From Bacteroidales bacterium UBA3630 (GTDB lineage Bacteria; Bacteroidota; Bacteroidia; Bacteroidales; P3), in NCBI GenBank assembly GCA_002373995.1, contig DFLB01000046.1:727-9642 (forward strand): 8,916 nt of DNA, read 5' to 3'. Position 1 is the first letter of the stretch. The number at the start of each line of letters is the position of its first letter. Under the pieces are notes generated by a model. It ran no database searches. It saw only the letters and a list, made by a program, of their open reading frames with translations, and was not told the DNA's origin. Position numbers and translations under genes: made by a program. Shown in pieces: positions 5,876 through 8,916 of the stretch.

Positions 5876-6835
5876 TTAGTTCTTAATGGCTTCTTCCTCG
5901 TCGTCTTCCTTCACGTGGGGTTTCGTGCCCGGCTTCTGCGGCTGCTGGTATTGGTGTATCGTCTCGCCGGCCACTATGCCTGTCGGAACAGCGATGATGC
6001 TGTAGCCGAGGAGCATCACGATGACAGACAGAAAACGCCCGGCTGCCGTGACAGGAACCACATCGCCGTAGCCCACTGTCGTGATGGTGACAACGGCCCA
6101 GTAGATGCCGCTCAGTACGCTGTCAAACGAACTGTTCACCCTCCCCTCGAACGAGAACATCATAGTGCCCAGGATGACTGCCGCTACAAGCACAAAGAGC
6201 ATGAAGATGAGTATCTTGATGGCACTGTTGCGCAGCGCTGCCAGCAGGTGGTAGGCTTCCCGCTGGAAACGGTCGAGCTTGAAGATGCGGAATATGCGCA
6301 TCACGCGGAGCAGGCGTAACACCGTCAGCGCCTGCGTGGCGGGTATGAACAGGCTCAGGTAGGCGGGAAAGATGCTCAGGAAGTCTATGATGCCCCAGAA
6401 GGAGAAGACGTACTTCAACGGCCGCTTCAGGCAGTAGATGCGCAGGTAGTATTCAAAGGTGAAGAGGATAGTGAAGCCCCACTCCAATATCTTGATGATC
6501 CAGAAGGATATCGACAGCCGCGCTCCGGAGGTGATGGTGCTCGTCGATCCAAACAGACTGTCTATGATGATGACGACGATGTTGGCCACAATGAGTATCA
6601 GCAGCCACACGTCGAACTTCTTCCCCGCCGGGGTATCGCTCTTGAATATGATCTCATAGATCTCCTGTTTCTTGATGCCGCGGTACTTCTTGGGCATCAG
6701 CCACTCGAAGAGCACCTTGTGCATCACACGGCCGATGAAGTCGATGATGTTGTGCCCGATGGCCCGCCAGTCGAGACCGGCGTACCATTTGCGCACGCGC
6801 CAGTAGAGGTCTACGATGTTGTCTTTCAGTTTCAT
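5876..6835 (-). CDS. Voltage-gated potassium channel (six-transmembrane ion transporter)
   Basis: This 319-residue inner-membrane protein shows the full Kv layout. S1 is about 74-95, S2 about 110-135 (with Glu128 in FEYYLR), and S3 about 145-162 (with Asp151). S4 has a positive charge at every third position: Arg174, Arg177, Arg180, Arg183, Lys186. S5 is about 206-228, then pore helix and selectivity filter TTVGYGD (252-258), which is potassium-type, and S6 about 266-290 with a proline hinge (AVPTG). About 70 residues precede S1, including an aromatic, basic first 50 residues that look longer than in compact bacterial Kv channels. The last residues are strongly acidic (EDDEEE). No ligand-binding or RCK domain is present. 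The start is fixed by an ATGA overlap with the peptidase stop (6832-6835). It probably conducts potassium in a tetramer; its link to its neighbours is unknown. Confidence 0.93.
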   Translation of the reverse strand: MKLKDNIVDLYWRVRKWYAGLDWRAIGHNIIDFIGRVMHKVLFEWLMPKKYRGIKKQEIYEIIFKSDTPAGKKFDVWLLILIVANIVVIIIDSLFGSTSTITSGARLSISFWIIKILEWGFTILFTFEYYLRIYCLKRPLKYVFSFWGIIDFLSIFPAYLSLFIPATQALTVLRLLRVMRIFRIFKLDRFQREAYHLLAALRNSAIKILIFMLFVLVAAVILGTMMFSFEGRVNSSFDSVLSGIYWAVVTITTVGYGDVVPVTAAGRFLSVIVMLLGYSIIAVPTGIVAGETIHQYQQPQKPGTKPHVKEDDEEEAIKN

Positions 6836-8088
6836 GCTTTCTCGTAATACATCAGGTTCTCATGGTGGTTGCAGAACACTTCCCGTGCAGCTTCCTGGAT
6901 GTCCACGGGTGTGATGTTCCGGTAGGCGGTAGGTTCGTTGTTGATGAGGTCGGTGTCGCCAAGCCACGTGTAATAGCATAGCGCCAGCGCACGGTCTGCG
7001 GCCTTGTATTGGGAGAAGACAAAGGTGTTCTCGTACTTGTTGATGACTTTCTGCAGCTCGTAGTCGCTCACGCCATCGGTGGCAAGCTGTTGGGCCTCGC
7101 GCCGCAGTGCTGCTGCGGCTTCGTCTGCTGTCACGCCGTCGCGCAGCTTGCCGCTGAGCACCATCAGCCCGGGACCTGCATCGCCCGTGATGCAGGCGTC
7201 GGCTTCGGTCATCAGCCCTTGCTCTTTTACCAGCCGTGTGTACAGGCGCGACGAGTTGCCATTGGCCAGCAGGTCGCTCACCAAGTCGCATGCGCGGAAG
7301 TGTGGGTGGTAGTGGTTGCACATGGGCCACGCTATGTATACCATCGTGGCAGGCACGTCGCGCTGCACCTGCAATTGACGGGCGGACTGCTGTTCGGGCT
7401 CCCGCAGCTGCGCCGATGCCGATGTCTGCGAGAGGCTGGGCATGTCGCCATCTGCCAGGCTGCTCTGCCAGGCGTCTATCACCATCTGCAACATTTCTTC
7501 GTGCCGCAACGGGGCTGCGACGGCAAGGATGGCGTTGTCTGGCCGGTAGTAAAGTTGATGGAATGTGCGCACGTCGTCGAGCGTGGCCTCGCCCACATGT
7601 CGTATGTCTGCTCCGATGGTGGCCCAGCGGTAGGGGTGCACCTTGTAGCAGAGCGGACGCAGCAGCAGCCACACATCGCCGTAGGGACGGTTGGTGTAGC
7701 GCTGGTGGTATTCTTCTGTCACCACGTGTTGCTGCACCTGCAATGCTTTGGCGCTGATGTCGAGGTGGGCCATGCGGTCGGCCTCCAGCGCCAGGGCGGT
7801 CGGCAGCCCGGCAGCGGGAAGGGTGAGGTAGTAGTTCGTGTAGTCGCAGTTGGTGAAGGCGTTGCTCTCGCCGCCAAGACTGCTGAGAACGGCGTCAAAG
7901 TCGGGCACGTCGGACGTGCCGCCGAACATCAGGTGCTCGAACAGGTGGGCAAAGCCGGTGCGCGAGGGGTCTTCGTCGCGCGAGCCGACGTTGTAGAGCA
8001 GGTTGACCGATGCCAGCGGCGTGTCCCACGCCTCGTGCGTCAGCACGCTCAGCCCGTTGGCCAGTCTGTGTTTCCTGTACTCAACCAC
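6832..8088 (-). CDS. M16 family zinc metallopeptidase (insulinase/processing-peptidase type)
   Basis: This 418-residue protein contains the inverted zinc motif of M16 peptidases, H48-x-x-E51-H52, with the third ligand probably Glu125 in HVVTEEY. The C-terminal half carries the family's Arg and Tyr pair in NSSRLYTRLVKEQGL (about Arg281 and Tyr283), which helps hold substrate. The active-site half and the substrate-binding half are therefore both present in one chain, and the length fits the M16B class, which works as a dimer of about 400-residue subunits. No signal peptide or membrane segment is seen, so it should act in the cytoplasm. It starts with GTG at 8086-8088, chosen because a perfect AGGAGG lies seven bases upstream and MVEYRKHRLANGL matches the usual start of the family. 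The stop overlaps the channel start. Its substrate is unknown. Confidence 0.95.
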   Translation of the reverse strand: MVEYRKHRLANGLSVLTHEAWDTPLASVNLLYNVGSRDEDPSRTGFAHLFEHLMFGGTSDVPDFDAVLSSLGGESNAFTNCDYTNYYLTLPAAGLPTALALEADRMAHLDISAKALQVQQHVVTEEYHQRYTNRPYGDVWLLLRPLCYKVHPYRWATIGADIRHVGEATLDDVRTFHQLYYRPDNAILAVAAPLRHEEMLQMVIDAWQSSLADGDMPSLSQTSASAQLREPEQQSARQLQVQRDVPATMVYIAWPMCNHYHPHFRACDLVSDLLANGNSSRLYTRLVKEQGLMTEADACITGDAGPGLMVLSGKLRDGVTADEAAAALRREAQQLATDGVSDYELQKVINKYENTFVFSQYKAADRALALCYYTWLGDTDLINNEPTAYRNITPVDIQEAAREVFCNHHENLMYYEKA

Positions 8089-8095
8089 GTATCGT

Positions 8096-8101
8096 CCTCC
8101 T
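8096..8101 (-). promoter_or_regulatory. Strong Shine-Dalgarno sequence that fixes a GTG start
   Basis: The minus strand reads AGGAGG, then seven bases, then the GTG start of the M16 peptidase. It lies in the 28-base gap after the HerA-like gene (8089-8116), the widest gap in the cluster. Bacteroidota genes usually lack a strong Shine-Dalgarno sequence, and none of the other gene starts in this window has one. Confidence 0.8.
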
Positions 8102-8116
8102 CTTGCCGGCTACCCG

Positions 8117-8916
8117 CTATTTCAGCAGGTTGCCCAGTATGCCTCGCGTCAGTTCGCGCGTCAGGGTGCGGGTGGCCGCCGAGGTGGTGTTCTTCACTAT
8201 CTTCTGGCCTGTCGAGGTCTTGCTCTTGGTCTTCTTGCCGCTGATGGCGTCGCTCATAGCGGTGCCGGCGGCGGTGGCTACGGTGGCGGTGACGGCGGTG
8301 AAGACGGCCTTCAGCACCTTGCTGCCCACGCCGGCTTTCTTCGTCGCGCTGGCGGGTGTCTGACGCTCTGCCTTCTCTACGCTTCGCTGCTCGTTGACGG
8401 CAGCCGGCTGTTCGACGACGGCGCTCTGCTCCTCGCTCTCTTTCAGCAGTACCTCGAAGGCGCTCTCGCGATCCACCATCGTGTCGTACTTGCCGTAGAT
8501 GCGGCTGCTGCGCACGATGGCGGTGCGCTGCTCCGGGCTGATGGCTCCTATCTGGCTCAGCGGGAAGAGTATCTTGGCCCGCTGCACCACGCCGGGTGCG
8601 CCTTTCTCGTCGAGCAGGCTCACCAGGGCTTCACCCGTCTCAAGTTCCATGATGGCTTCGTCGGTACGGAAGGCGGGGTTGGGCCGGAAGGTCTCGGCGG
8701 CCACACGCACCGCTTTCTGGTCCTTGGGGGTGTAGGCACGCAGCGCGTGCTGCACGCGGTTGCCCAGCTGTCCAAGGATGCTCTCTGGTATGTCCGTGGG
8801 ACTCTGGGTGACGAAGTAGATGCCCACCCCCTTCGAGCGTATCAGGCGTATCACCTGCTCTATCTTGTCCACCAGCGCTTTCGAGGTGTCCTCGAAGAGC
8901 ATGTGTGCCTCGTCGA
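8117..8916 (-). CDS. HerA-like DUF853 ATPase, C-terminal part (5' end outside the window)
   Basis: The frame enters at the right edge and gives about 265 residues to a TAG stop. It begins at the Walker B motif DEAH (codons at 8903-8914). VTQSPTDIPESILGQLGNR follows soon after, then AYTPKDQKAVRVAA and FRPNP, all typical of the DUF853 family of predicted ATPases related to the HerA/FtsK helicases (E. coli YjgR type). The next part (about residues 70-150) includes ELETGEALVSLLDEKG, also typical. From about residue 160 there is a low-complexity tail rich in Ala, Thr, Ser and Lys, closing with TRTLTRELTRGILGNLLK, a basic end also seen in the family. The Walker A motif must lie beyond the window. 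The cellular role of DUF853 proteins is not established. The gene is the most upstream one seen in this cluster. Confidence 0.9.
   Translation of the reverse strand, partial: DEAHMLFEDTSKALVDKIEQVIRLIRSKGVGIYFVTQSPTDIPESILGQLGNRVQHALRAYTPKDQKAVRVAAETFRPNPAFRTDEAIMELETGEALVSLLDEKGAPGVVQRAKILFPLSQIGAISPEQRTAIVRSSRIYGKYDTMVDRESAFEVLLKESEEQSAVVEQPAAVNEQRSVEKAERQTPASATKKAGVGSKVLKAVFTAVTATVATAAGTAMSDAISGKKTKSKTSTGQKIVKNTTSAATRTLTRELTRGILGNLLK

Noticed and set aside
7009..8244. A 411-codon open frame on the plus strand
   Set aside because: It lies antisense to the M16 peptidase, whose zinc motif and family features are clear, and it has no recognisable domain. Long antisense frames are common in GC-rich genes.

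Overview
The window looks like chromosomal DNA from a fairly GC-rich member of the Bacteroidota, probably Bacteroidales. Three things point there. A TonB-dependent receptor with an N-terminal carboxypeptidase-regulatory-like domain is paired with a DUF4249-type lipoprotein. LspA carries the long insertion between its catalytic aspartates that I associate with this phylum. The tRNA promoter has the Bacteroidota pattern (TTTG, 20 bases, TAATTTTG) rather than -35/-10 boxes. Genus cannot be set from the sequence alone. This is family recognition from the residues, without database searching.

All genes lie on the minus strand, so transcription runs from the right edge to the left. In that order: the C-terminal part of a HerA-like DUF853 ATPase (cut by the window edge inside its DEAH Walker B motif); an M16 zinc peptidase; a six-transmembrane voltage-gated potassium channel; a TonB-dependent receptor; a DUF4249 lipoprotein; a D-2-hydroxyacid (phosphoglycerate-type) dehydrogenase; a cysteine-rich DUF3109 protein; and lspA (signal peptidase II). 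Then come a tRNA-Phe(GAA) gene with its own promoter and a very strong intrinsic terminator, and about 138 bases without a gene that hold a short 11-bp tandem repeat at the left edge.

The eight protein genes are packed very tightly. The largest gap is 28 bases, three junctions are 4-base ATGA overlaps, one is an 8-base overlap, and two are gaps of 5 to 6 bases. No terminator or Bacteroidota-type promoter is visible at the junctions. This predicts one long, translationally coupled transcript, with its promoter beyond the right edge. There is one clear functional link: the receptor and the DUF4249 lipoprotein probably form an outer-membrane uptake pair, and the lipoprotein has a lipobox that LspA from the same cluster would cleave. 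The other genes look like housekeeping or poorly characterised functions with no obvious shared pathway.

I did not find a CRISPR array, insertion sequence, phage gene, toxin-antitoxin pair or defence system. I see no convincing evidence of an entirely new system. The best candidates for a second look are the operon itself, the channel placed directly upstream of the receptor pair, the cysteine-rich DUF3109 protein, and several small sequence features listed in the findings.
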